Translations under genes and position numbers: made by a program
Notes under the pieces: generated by a model
Told to the model about the DNA's origin: nothing
Seen by the model: the letters and a program-made list of their open reading frames with translations, nothing else
Database searches by the model: none
Source of the DNA: Ulvibacterium sp039819225
Lineage (GTDB): Bacteria; Bacteroidota; Bacteroidia; Flavobacteriales; Flavobacteriaceae
Reading direction: 5' to 3'
Assembly (NCBI GenBank): GCA_039819225.1
Contig: JBCBSN010000025.1
Span: 1 to 28,127 of the forward strand
Length of the DNA: 28,127 nucleotides
Shown: positions 8,373 through 16,630 of the stretch, piece by piece
How the letters are laid out: every line of letters begins with the position of its first letter
How positions within the stretch are numbered: position 1 is the first letter of the stretch

Positions 8373-9038
8373 ATGCTTTTAGAACTAAACAACATCTTTA
8401 AATGGGTCAACTCCGGGGGCCAGCGTATTTTTTTATTAAAGGACATTAACCTAACCGTAGAGGAAGGGGAGTTTATTTCCGTGATGGGCCCCTCTGGGTC
8501 CGGAAAGTCGACCTTGCTCAATGTCATCGGGATGCTGGATGGTTTTGATGAGGGCGAATACAATTTTTTGGACGAGCCCGTACACCAGCTTAAGGAAAAA
8601 CACCGGGCCAACCTGTACAAACAGTACATCGGCTTTGTCTTTCAAGCTTATCACTTGATCGATGAGCTTACCGTGTATGAAAATCTGGAAATGCCTTTGT
8701 TGTATAAGAAGCACAGCGGTTCCGAGCGCAAGTCCATGGTAGCCGATATGCTGGACCGGTTTAATATTGTAGGCAAAAAGGATTTGTTCCCCACCCAGTT
8801 GAGTGGAGGACAACAACAACTGGTAGGTGTGGCGCGTGCTTTGATTTCCAAACCGAAGTTGATCTTGGCCGATGAGCCAACGGGCAACTTGAACTCCAAA
8901 CAGGGGGAGGAAATCATGGAGCTCTTTAAACAATTGAACGAAGAAGGGGTTACTATTATTCAGGTGACCCATTCCGAGAAGAATGCCGCCTATGGCCAAC
9001 GTATTATCAATTTATTGGATGGAAGAATGATACGGTAG
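8373..9038 (+). CDS. ABC transporter ATP-binding protein, MacB/LolD type, 221 aa
   Basis: Cytoplasmic ATPase of the MacB/LolD/FtsE group. Walker A GPSGSGKST is at residues 39-47, the Q-loop Q91 follows GFVF, the signature LSGGQ is at 143-147, Walker B LILADE at 163-168 runs into PTGNL, and the H-loop histidine is H200. The 221-residue length is normal for a stand-alone subunit. After the signature the sequence reads QQQLVGVARAL where proteobacterial members usually have QQQRVAIARAL; this variant is, from memory, common in Flavobacteriia. It is the only ATPase in the cluster and is co-directional with the permeases, so it is the likely shared motor for all of them. It ends 16 bp from the convergent sigma-factor gene. 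Confidence 0.93.
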   Translation: MLLELNNIFKWVNSGGQRIFLLKDINLTVEEGEFISVMGPSGSGKSTLLNVIGMLDGFDEGEYNFLDEPVHQLKEKHRANLYKQYIGFVFQAYHLIDELTVYENLEMPLLYKKHSGSERKSMVADMLDRFNIVGKKDLFPTQLSGGQQQLVGVARALISKPKLILADEPTGNLNSKQGEEIMELFKQLNEEGVTIIQVTHSEKNAAYGQRIINLLDGRMIR

Positions 9039-9054
9039 TTCCTTTCTTCCAGTG

Positions 9055-9588
9055 TTATGATAATTTTGCCGTATCCCTAAGTATGCGCAGGGCCTTTGAC
9101 ATTTGGTTTTCCACGGTTTTCACGGAAATTCCCAAATCCTTGGCGATTTCCTTGTATTTTTTGCGCTCCAGCTTGTTCATGATAAAGATTTCCCTGCACC
9201 TTGGGGGTAACTTATACATGAGCTCTTCCAACTTGGGTGAGGCCTTGGGAGGTATATCCTCATGATACTCCGGGTATTCCGATGAAATTACCTCCCAGCG
9301 TATTTTATCCAAGAGGTCTACTTGCCTTTTTTCCTTTCGCAGTTGTTGCAGAAATTGATTATGGCAACACTTGAACAAGTACCCTTTGATCGACCCGGAA
9401 ATATGGAGCTTTCCCCTTTTTTCCCAAAGTACCAGCATTACCTCTTGCACAACGTCCTCGGACAAATTCTTGGTCCCGCCAAGTTTTAGAATATAGTTGC
9501 ACAGCCAATTATAATGATGGACGAACAAATATTCAAATACACGTACATCCCCTTTCTTAAGTCCTTTTATAAGTTGTTTTTCGGTCAT
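9055..9588 (-). CDS. ECF-type RNA polymerase sigma-70 factor (FecI-like), 177 aa
   Basis: Region sigma-2 covers about residues 13-85 and includes the -10 recognition helix segment SEDVVQEVMLVLWEKR (43-58). Region sigma-4 covers about 118-172 with the helix-turn-helix YKEIAKDLGISVKTVENQM. Both are typical of the Bacteroidota family of ECF sigma factors paired with FecR anti-sigma factors. The gene is divergent from the fecR-like gene (239-bp spacer) that leads to the TonB receptor. The usual model is that the receptor, on binding substrate, signals through its N-terminal STN domain and FecR to release this sigma factor. In most such loci the sigma gene is co-directional with fecR; here it is opposite. 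Confidence 0.92.
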   Translation of the reverse strand: MTEKQLIKGLKKGDVRVFEYLFVHHYNWLCNYILKLGGTKNLSEDVVQEVMLVLWEKRGKLHISGSIKGYLFKCCHNQFLQQLRKEKRQVDLLDKIRWEVISSEYPEYHEDIPPKASPKLEELMYKLPPRCREIFIMNKLERKKYKEIAKDLGISVKTVENQMSKALRILRDTAKLS

Positions 9589-9757
9589 ACGGCTACATCA
9601 TAAATCAAGTGCTAAACCAAACCGGTTTCTCGAAATTGTAAAAACCTGGATCACCGGGGTACCTTAAAGAACACAGCATAATCCTATAGAGGCATGGAAA
9701 AGTAAGAAAGCCCAACTAGGAGGGGTGAGATTTGGGGAACATTAAGGTTAAGTCAAG

Positions 9758-9782
9758 GTACTAAAAATAAAAATAATAGTAC
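9758..9782. promoter_or_regulatory. Small inverted repeat GTACTA...TAGTAC in the sigma/fecR spacer
   Basis: Six-base arms at 9758-9763 and 9777-9782 flank a 13-base A/T-only centre, 46 bp before the fecR-like start. It could be an operator. Short arms in AT-rich DNA also arise by chance, so the call is weak. No clear TAnnTTTG box for the fecR-like gene was found nearby, and nothing else was recognised in 9589-9827. Confidence 0.2.
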
Positions 9783-9827
9783 AAATAGGGGTTTTTTCAG
9801 GTGACGGGCATCTTAAGATTAAAGTAA

Positions 9828-10997
9828 ATGCCCACAATGCGAGAAAAATCGGCCTTAATCAAAAAGTTTCTAAAGGGAACCTTATCCAAGAGGGAGCGGG
9901 ACCAACTTAAGAATTGGGTGCTTCGGGACAAGGACAACTTGGAAGAGTTTAAAAACCGTATCCGGGCTTTCTCAAAGGATATGCCCCCTTCCCAATTTGA
10001 TGAAAAAAAGGCCAAGGACAAATTTTTGACCGTTATTGGACGTAAACATCATAATAAGGGAATTTCAAAAATGATTATGAGGTATGCGGCCATTTTTGCG
10101 GGCTTGGTTCTTGTAAGTTATGGCGTTTACTTCTTTACAAGACCTGTGGATATCCCCACCCTATCATCAGATACCGTTATAAGGACAGAACAAGATGGTG
10201 TTACCATTACCCTGGGAGATGGAACTCAACAAATGGTTCCTGAAAATGGGCATCGGCTTCTTACCGATGAGGAAGGAAAAGCTGTGGCCAAAATAGATGG
10301 TAAAAGTCTGGATTTTAGGGATTTTGATGCTCACCCCCAGGCATTTGACGCATTGCATACTATATATGTTCCTTATGGGCAGACTTTTAGTATTACCCTT
10401 TCCGAAGGTTCCAAGGTCTGGCTTAACTCTGGATCTACCTTAAAGTTCCCCCACTTTTTTGCTCCTTCCGCCCAAAGGAAAGTTTTCCTTATGGGCGAAG
10501 GATTTTTTGATGTAGCCAAGGATGCCGAAAGACCCTTTATTGTTAGGGCCGAAAACGTGGATGTTGAAGTATTGGGTACCCGCTTTAATGTTTCTGCCTA
10601 TGGAACAGAGAGCAACATTACCACGACCTTGGTGGAGGGGTCGGTAAACGTGTTTAAAGAGTCCAAGCCGGAAGATAAGGTGCTCCTATATCCAAACCAC
10701 CAAGCGGCCTTTGCCAAGGAGAAAGGCACTTTTGCCCTAAAAAAAGTGAACACCAAGTTGTACACGAGTTGGATGGAGAACAAATTAGTTATTGATCATT
10801 TGTCCTTCCAGGAAATCCTGGATAGGTTGGAACGCTCTTACAATGTTACTATAATCAATACTGTGGACGACCTTAACGCCGAACGATACATGGGAGAGTT
10901 TGAAAATGAGACCTTGGATACCATACTGCACACAATAGCGGCAAGTACCCCCTTCACCTTTGTTCGGGAAGGCGGTATCATAACCATATCGGAATAA
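9828..10997 (+). CDS. FecR-family anti-sigma factor, 389 aa
   Basis: Single-pass inner-membrane signal relay. A cytoplasmic N-terminal domain (about 1-80) would hold the sigma factor, and one membrane helix spans about 82-104. The periplasmic FecR domain (about 178-278) shows VPYGQTFSITLSEGSKVWLN, GEGFFDVAKD and VLGTRFNVSAY. The C-terminal DUF4974-like domain (about 318-387, SFQEILDRLERSYNV) is thought to touch the STN domain of the receptor. Length and domain order are normal for Bacteroidota. An in-frame ATG three codons downstream (9837) is an equally good start. The TonB receptor follows after 71 bp on the same strand, so the pair is probably co-transcribed. Confidence 0.93.
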   Translation: MPTMREKSALIKKFLKGTLSKRERDQLKNWVLRDKDNLEEFKNRIRAFSKDMPPSQFDEKKAKDKFLTVIGRKHHNKGISKMIMRYAAIFAGLVLVSYGVYFFTRPVDIPTLSSDTVIRTEQDGVTITLGDGTQQMVPENGHRLLTDEEGKAVAKIDGKSLDFRDFDAHPQAFDALHTIYVPYGQTFSITLSEGSKVWLNSGSTLKFPHFFAPSAQRKVFLMGEGFFDVAKDAERPFIVRAENVDVEVLGTRFNVSAYGTESNITTTLVEGSVNVFKESKPEDKVLLYPNHQAAFAKEKGTFALKKVNTKLYTSWMENKLVIDHLSFQEILDRLERSYNVTIINTVDDLNAERYMGEFENETLDTILHTIAASTPFTFVREGGIITISE

Positions 10998-11068
10998 AAC
11001 GGGCGCTCCCAAAACGTATTCGCTAAAGCATCAGAACACAAATACTAACATCAAACACTATTTGAATT

Positions 11069-14000
11069 ATGAAAAAAACAAAGTTCCCTCGATTTCTTGG
11101 CGTTTGTGAGAAAAACACTTGGAGCAAATACGGTTTTCTGCTTTTCTTTTTGTTGTTGAACCAGGTTATGGCCAAAGTGGGACCGGAACAAATAAAGGTC
11201 CAAATTGATCTTGAAAATGTTCCTTTAAAAGTTATTTTGGACGAAATAAAGAACCAATCCGGGTATCGATTCTTTTACAATGTAAACGAAATAGATGACC
11301 GCAAAAAAACTTCTTTAAAAGCTAAGGGTGAACCTTTACATGCGGTTTTGGACAGGCTTACGATAAAGGAAGGGTTGGCCTATGCTATAAAAGGCAACCA
11401 AATTGTATTGAAAAAAAGTAATATTGAGACTTCCGAAGGGGAAGGGTTTCAAATGGAAGTAACCGGAACTGTCCGTGACGATTTGGGTTCCCCGCTCTCT
11501 GGAGCCAATGTACTGGTAAAGGGAACTACCCTAGGTGCGACGGCCGATTTTGATGGAAATTTTGTTTTGGAAGTAGAAGATTCCAATGCGATCCTTGTTG
11601 TTTCCTATTTAGGGTTCAAGACCAAGGAAGTACCCCTAAATGGCCAATCCGCCATTAACATTGTCCTTGAGGAAGACGCGGCCTTATTAGAAAATGTGGT
11701 GGTGGTAGGCTCCCGGAACCCAAATAGGACCGCCACAGAAACCTCCGTTCCCGTCGATGTGATCGATGTTGCGGAAATTGCCAATCAAGGCCCGCAAGTG
11801 AGCGTTAATCAAATTTTAAACTATGTGGCCCCTTCGTTCACCTCCCAATCCCAGACGGTATCAGATGGAACGGATCATATAGATCCCGCCTCGCTCCGGG
11901 GATTGGGCCCTGATCAGGTATTGGTCTTGGTCAATGGTAAAAGGAGGCATACTACGGCATTGGTCAACGTAAATGGCACCGTTGGTGCAGGGAGCGTGGG
12001 TACCGACATGAACGCCATTCCGGCCTATGCTATTCAACGCATAGAGGTGCTTCGGGACGGAGCCGCCGCTCAATACGGATCGGATGCCATTGCAGGGGTC
12101 ATAAATATTGTCTTGAAAAAAGGGACCAAAAAATTGGACCTTGCCCTAACCACCGGAGCCAACTTCAGTGAAAACAGCAACCAGTTTGAAGGTGGTAGTG
12201 ATGGTGAAAAATTTCAGTTGGATGCCAATTATGGCCTTCCCATAGGGGAAAAAGGGTATATTAACTTTACTGGTTCCCTCTCCACTAGGGAACCGGCCTT
12301 GCGTAACAGGGATTATGCCGGGGATATTTTTCAAGGATTTCACGGTGCGGAACGAGAATTTGCCGAGGCTGGGGGCAATGTAGCCGGAATGACTTTAGAA
12401 GACTATCAAAATATTGCGTCACAGATTGAATATTTAGAGCCCGAAAGACTTGCTTTTATCCAAGGACTGGATTTGAATGACCCAACGGATATAATGGGTG
12501 GCGAAATGGGTATGCCAAATGGCATACCGGATAGCTTCGATTTGTTTAGAAGTGAACAAGGACTTGGCTTCGATGCTGATGAGCAGGAATTGGCTGAAAG
12601 AGGACTTACCCGGGAAGATTTTAGGTTCCGGGTGGGAACTTCCCGCCTTAGGGAGGGCAAATTTTTTGCCAATATGTCCATCCCCCTGGACGAGACCACG
12701 GAAGTTTACGGTTTCGGAGGCATCAGTTACCGCCAAGGACTGGCCTCCGGGTTTTATAGGAGACCTGCACAGGGTGATGGCCGTGCCAATACCCCGGCCT
12801 TCCCCAATGGGTTTTTACCGGATATTGCTACGGATATCTTGGATCAGTCCCTTGCTATTGGAATTAAGGGGAAATTGGACCAATGGGATGTGGACTTCTC
12901 CAATACCTACGGAAGAAATACGTTTGAAATTACCGTGGAGAATTCCAGTAACGGTACTCTGGGAGTGGCAACTCCCCGAAATTTTGATGCGGGAGAGCTT
13001 AGTTTTTCCCAAAACACTACTAATTTGGACTTCAACCGGTTTTATGAAGATGTGTTCCAAGGGTTCAATGCCGCTTTTGGTGCGGAGTACAAAGTGGAAC
13101 GCTATGAGATTTTGGCCGGGGAAGAGGCTTCTTACACATCCTATGACATTAACGGAAATCCCGTAAACAGTGTTACCCCGGCGGACCAGTTGGTTCGTAA
13201 CAACTTTACAGGAATCGCCCTGGGAGGAGGTGCCCAGGTGTTTCGAGGGTATGACCCAGGAAACGCAACCGAGAATTTTAGGAACAACATTTCGCTCTAT
13301 GCTGATTTTGAAGCCGATTTTACGGAGGACTGGTTGTTCAGTCTTGCCGGGCGTTATGAAAACTACTCCGACTTTGGAAGTACCTTTAACTATAAGTTGG
13401 CCTCCAGGTATGAAATCACGGATAATTTTGCCATCCGAGGGGCACATAGTACCGGATTTAGGGCCCCATCCCTGCACCAACAGTTTTTTAGTAGGACCAG
13501 TACGGTCTTTGTGGACAATCTGCCCTTTGAACAAGGAACCTTTACCAATGATAGTAGGGCCGCAGCTTTAATAGGTATAGATAGGCTTAGGGAAGAGACT
13601 TCAAATAGCTTTAGTTTAGGATTTACAGGGAAGTTTGGGGATTTTACCGTGACCGCGGATGGTTTTTTGATCAATATTGATGACCGTATCGTCTATAGTG
13701 GAAGTTTTGATAGTGGTGGCGATGCCGAACTAGGCTCTATTTTTGAAGCTGCAGGCGCCAATAGTGCCCGTTTCTTTGTAAATGCCATTGATACCCGGAC
13801 CATGGGACTGGATTTTGTGGTATCCCATAAAACCAATTGGGGCGATGCCGTGATCAAGAATGATTTCGCCGCCACCTTTAACGAAACGGAGGTAACAGAC
13901 CTTTTTGTACCTGTAAGGATTGCCAATGCAGGACTTACCGGATCTTTCTTTGATGGGCAGGAAGAGGCTTTTTTGACCCTGGCCCAACCCCGGACCAAGT

Positions 14001-14350
14001 TGAACCTTACCAATTTGGTAAGCTATAATTCCTGGGATTTTTTGCTTAGAAACGTCTTTTTTGGAGAGGTTACCGATCCGGACGAGTTTAATGGTGTTGC
14101 TCGTGTGGATGACATTACACCCAACGATAATGCGGTATATGGGGGCAAGCTGGTTACCGATTTTACGGTGACCAAAACATTTTCAGAAGACTTGGCCTTA
14201 ACCGTGGGGGCCAATAATCTATTTGATGTGTACCCGGACGAGAACAGGCCTGGGGGTACTGCCGGGGACCAGTTTGTTTACTCCAGGAGAACCTCCCAGT
14301 TTGGCTATAGCGGTCGCTATCTATTTGCAAGGTTGCGATTTTCCCTTTAA
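11069..14350 (+). CDS. TonB-dependent outer-membrane receptor with STN signalling domain, 1093 aa
   Basis: An N-terminal signal segment (hydrophobic 21-35) is followed by an STN/secretin-like domain (about 43-115, VPLKVILDEIKNQSGYRFFY), a carboxypeptidase-regulatory-like beta domain (about 130-202, VTGTVRDDLGSPLSGANVLV), a plug (about 218-352, with VLVLVNGKRRH and YGSDAIAGVINIVLK) and a beta-barrel ending in the aromatic C-terminus LFARLRFSL. The STN domain plus the upstream FecR and ECF genes make it a signal-transducing receptor. No SusD partner follows, so it is not a standard glycan SusCD pair; an iron-siderophore, cofactor or other small organic ligand is possible. The next gene encodes a secreted phosphoesterase in the opposite orientation, which makes a phosphorus-containing ligand a hypothesis only. 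Confidence 0.93.
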   Translation: MKKTKFPRFLGVCEKNTWSKYGFLLFFLLLNQVMAKVGPEQIKVQIDLENVPLKVILDEIKNQSGYRFFYNVNEIDDRKKTSLKAKGEPLHAVLDRLTIKEGLAYAIKGNQIVLKKSNIETSEGEGFQMEVTGTVRDDLGSPLSGANVLVKGTTLGATADFDGNFVLEVEDSNAILVVSYLGFKTKEVPLNGQSAINIVLEEDAALLENVVVVGSRNPNRTATETSVPVDVIDVAEIANQGPQVSVNQILNYVAPSFTSQSQTVSDGTDHIDPASLRGLGPDQVLVLVNGKRRHTTALVNVNGTVGAGSVGTDMNAIPAYAIQRIEVLRDGAAAQYGSDAIAGVINIVLKKGTKKLDLALTTGANFSENSNQFEGGSDGEKFQLDANYGLPIGEKGYINFTGSLSTREPALRNRDYAGDIFQGFHGAEREFAEAGGNVAGMTLEDYQNIASQIEYLEPERLAFIQGLDLNDPTDIMGGEMGMPNGIPDSFDLFRSEQGLGFDADEQELAERGLTREDFRFRVGTSRLREGKFFANMSIPLDETTEVYGFGGISYRQGLASGFYRRPAQGDGRANTPAFPNGFLPDIATDILDQSLAIGIKGKLDQWDVDFSNTYGRNTFEITVENSSNGTLGVATPRNFDAGELSFSQNTTNLDFNRFYEDVFQGFNAAFGAEYKVERYEILAGEEASYTSYDINGNPVNSVTPADQLVRNNFTGIALGGGAQVFRGYDPGNATENFRNNISLYADFEADFTEDWLFSLAGRYENYSDFGSTFNYKLASRYEITDNFAIRGAHSTGFRAPSLHQQFFSRTSTVFVDNLPFEQGTFTNDSRAAALIGIDRLREETSNSFSLGFTGKFGDFTVTADGFLINIDDRIVYSGSFDSGGDAELGSIFEAAGANSARFFVNAIDTRTMGLDFVVSHKTNWGDAVIKNDFAATFNETEVTDLFVPVRIANAGLTGSFFDGQEEAFLTLAQPRTKLNLTNLVSYNSWDFLLRNVFFGEVTDPDEFNGVARVDDITPNDNAVYGGKLVTDFTVTKTFSEDLALTVGANNLFDVYPDENRPGGTAGDQFVYSRRTSQFGYSGRYLFARLRFSL

Positions 14351-14460
14351 TTCCAGAAGGGTTTCTTGGGAGTGGGTCAGGGAATTCAGTACTATCTACA
14401 GGGCTCCATGTTTAAGATTTAAGAACAATATTTCAGTTAGTTTTTCAGGAGAAGTTTAAA

Positions 14461-14493
14461 GGCCTAGGGGTTTCCCCTGGGCCCTTCTTTTTT
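14461..14493 (+). terminator. Rho-independent terminator after the TonB receptor
   Basis: GGCCTAGGGG (14461-14470) pairs with CCCCTGGGCC (14474-14483) over a TTT loop with one G-T wobble. It is followed by a T-rich tract to 14493. It lies 110 bp after the receptor stop and should end the fecR/receptor transcript. Confidence 0.8.
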
Positions 14494-14567
14494 AATATTG
14501 TAAGACCTGTTTTCGCCATGATCAGGTGATAACGATTTTGGAGCTTCGGGTTTTTGAACAAATGCAG

Positions 14568-14596
14568 AAAACCGATGTGTGGGGCACATCGGTTTT
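14568..14596. terminator. Perfect 12-bp stem-loop, possible bidirectional terminator
   Basis: AAAACCGATGTG (14568-14579) and CACATCGGTTTT (14585-14596) are exact reverse complements around TGGGG. The A and T tails at the stem base give a T-run on either strand, so it could end transcripts from the receptor side and from the minus-strand phosphoesterase. The rest of 14597-14833 shows no gene or RNA that I recognise. Confidence 0.6.
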
Positions 14597-14833
14597 ACAA
14601 ACTAACTCAAACTAGAATAACTCAAACAATCGCTTTACAAACTTCGGCGATCTATCCTAAGTTAGGGTTATTACAACATCATGATACTATTACCAATTTG
14701 CCGTTCTTATTGTTTGAACAGATCCAAGGATTTTACCGCACATTACTTTGGTAGCGCCACCCTACATAGAATGGCCACATACACTTAGGTGGGTAAAAGC
14801 AAGGATTGCAAAGAAAAAGTAGAGGACTTTACC

Positions 14834-16441
14834 TTATTTCTTTTCCGTTTTAAACGATGCCGTTTGGGACCAATTGCTCCAATTTAGGTTTTGATCTCTG
14901 TAGCGTACCCGCCAATAATATGTGGTGCCGGGTTTTAGGCGCTCCGTTTTTTCATCGGTGAGGTCGTCGTTCATTTGTCTATTTTCCTTGTAATACCAAT
15001 TCTCATGTTGTTTCCAATGGTCCAAAATAGGGTTTTTAAAGTCTTTTGTCAGGGCCAACTGCCATTGGGAAGCGGCATGGAAGGCACCTGGGAAAGGGCT
15101 GGAGAAGGGATTGGCCATTAACATGGCTCCTGTAATCGCTACACTTTTGCCATCTGCGGGTGAAACGGTCTTGGGAGTATCCGGTTTTTTGTAGTTCTTC
15201 CAAATGGTAATACTGTCCCGTAATTCATTGTCCCTGAATTTTTCGCCATTGCCCCTGCTAATTCGCTTAATGGTAAACTTTGGATCTTGGGGATTCCCAT
15301 CTACCTGTACCAGTACAAACCCATATTCATCCTGGGTCACGGTAAACTCGTCGTAGTCCCTTCCTTCAAATTCCCCCCAATTATCGATGGCGCCCCCTGC
15401 CGTGGCCACATTGATCCAGAGATGTTTGTGGTCTTTGGACTGCCCTCTGGAATAGCCATGGGTATGTCCAAAAAAATGAAGACTAGGCTTACCGGTCCTA
15501 GTGGAAAAAGTTTCGAGGAGTTGAACGACCTTTCCCGTGAACTCCTCCTCCCCGGGAATCCAAAGTTCCGACTTATGGGGGTGGTGCAACTGGGCAAAGA
15601 CAAAGTCGATGTCCGGATTTTTAGCCGTTTTTTCCAACAGTTCCTCTAGCCAACTCAACTGCTCCTTAATATCCCGGTAGCCGTCATTGGAGTCCAGACC
15701 GATTATACGCGTATTGCCATAGTCTTTGTACCACCAATGTTCGGCATAGGCGGGGGTGCCGTTCTGCGGCAAACTAAAGTATTTAAAATAGTAGAGGGAA
15801 TTCCGTTCATGGTTCCCCAAAACGGGATAGACGGGGACTTCCGAAAACAGATGTTGGGCAGGATCAAAAAAGTGCTCCTTCCATTGGTGGTACTTACTTC
15901 CATCTTCGACCAGATCCCCGGGAACCATCATCAATGCCAAGTTATCCGGAAGTGGTCCCCCATGTTCCTTTTGCAAATAAGCCAGGAGTCCATCATTTAC
16001 CATTTCACGGAACTTATTGGGCTCGTTATGGTCATATTGCATATCGCTCATGGCCACCATAGTAAAGGATTCATCGTCCTGGGCGAAAGGGGGTGTTTTA
16101 AACTGGAAAATATCGGAACGCATACTTTTTGTCCGTACCCTATAATAATAGGTCGTAAAACGTTTTAGACCGGTCAGCTGCACTTCGTGCAACCTTGAAG
16201 GACCAAAGTTGACAGCAAAGGCCTTTCCTTTTGTTTTTTTGCCCAGTTTAACCGTAGGCCCCCACTCCACGATACTTTCGTCACCCATATTGGTCTCCCA
16301 CATGATTTTAATGGAATTTGGTTCAGCATCCTGGATGTAGGGCTGTACCAAAAGTGCCGCCCCCTCTTGCTGGGCAATGAGCATCGGAGTAAAAATAAAT
16401 GTGAATAGAAGGGAAAAGTTGTTTTTCTTAATTGTGGTCAT
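14834..16441 (-). CDS. Secreted purple-acid-phosphatase-like metallophosphoesterase, 535 aa
   Basis: The start is placed at 16441 because the protein then begins with a clean signal peptide (MTTIKKNNF, a hydrophobic stretch, cleavage near LIA-QQ). The upstream extension of the frame merely runs antisense through the regulator gene. An N-terminal fibronectin-like/PAP domain (about 28-117) leads to a calcineurin-like catalytic domain (about 126-385). Metal-ligand motifs are SDMQ (D133), PGDLVEDG (D176), GNHE (209-212), LHHP (286-287) and GHTH (325-328). The first motif has Gln where many relatives have His. A C-terminal fibronectin-like domain (about 440-533) contains TYYWRVRYRD. It probably hydrolyses phosphomonoesters or diesters in the periplasm or outside the cell. 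It is divergent from the HTH-cupin regulator, which may control it. Confidence 0.88.
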   Translation of the reverse strand: MTTIKKNNFSLLFTFIFTPMLIAQQEGAALLVQPYIQDAEPNSIKIMWETNMGDESIVEWGPTVKLGKKTKGKAFAVNFGPSRLHEVQLTGLKRFTTYYYRVRTKSMRSDIFQFKTPPFAQDDESFTMVAMSDMQYDHNEPNKFREMVNDGLLAYLQKEHGGPLPDNLALMMVPGDLVEDGSKYHQWKEHFFDPAQHLFSEVPVYPVLGNHERNSLYYFKYFSLPQNGTPAYAEHWWYKDYGNTRIIGLDSNDGYRDIKEQLSWLEELLEKTAKNPDIDFVFAQLHHPHKSELWIPGEEEFTGKVVQLLETFSTRTGKPSLHFFGHTHGYSRGQSKDHKHLWINVATAGGAIDNWGEFEGRDYDEFTVTQDEYGFVLVQVDGNPQDPKFTIKRISRGNGEKFRDNELRDSITIWKNYKKPDTPKTVSPADGKSVAITGAMLMANPFSSPFPGAFHAASQWQLALTKDFKNPILDHWKQHENWYYKENRQMNDDLTDEKTERLKPGTTYYWRVRYRDQNLNWSNWSQTASFKTEKK

Positions 16442-16603
16442 AGGTCTACGTTTAAACGGTTGCTTTATGGGGTTGATCTTTTTCAATAAAGGGTCAACGT
16501 TTAGGGTCAAAAGGGTTGCCAAAGTAGGGATCCAATACATTCGGGACCAAAATTTTTTTAGGCCCACTGAAACCAAGCTTTCAGCCAATTGTGTTTTAAA
16601 CAC

Positions 16604-16611
16604 TATTTTTG
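16604..16611 (+). promoter_or_regulatory. -7 box TATTTTTG for the HTH-cupin regulator
   Basis: Fits the Bacteroidota -7 consensus TAnnTTTG. It lies 20 bp before the TTG start at 16631, leaving a leader of about a dozen bases. No TTG was found at the right distance for a -33 element. The position helps to exclude any start further upstream; an in-frame TAA at 16616 also does so. Confidence 0.5.
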
Positions 16612-16630
16612 GTTCTAAAATCAAAGGAGT

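Noticed and set aside
11040..11068. ACTATTTG just before the TonB receptor as a -7 box
   Set aside because: One base too short for TAnnTTTG and only a few bases from the ATG.
12815..13534. A 239-codon minus-strand frame inside the TonB receptor gene, and a 222-codon plus-strand frame at 12498-13166
   Set aside because: Both are out-of-frame shadows of a strongly supported receptor gene.
14554..14754. A 66-codon frame between the receptor and the phosphoesterase
   Set aside because: It starts inside the stem-loop region and shows no protein-like features or initiation signal.
16515..16530. TACTTTG on the minus strand as the phosphoesterase promoter
   Set aside because: One T short of the consensus, no -33 partner, and about 80 bp from the start; too weak to annotate.
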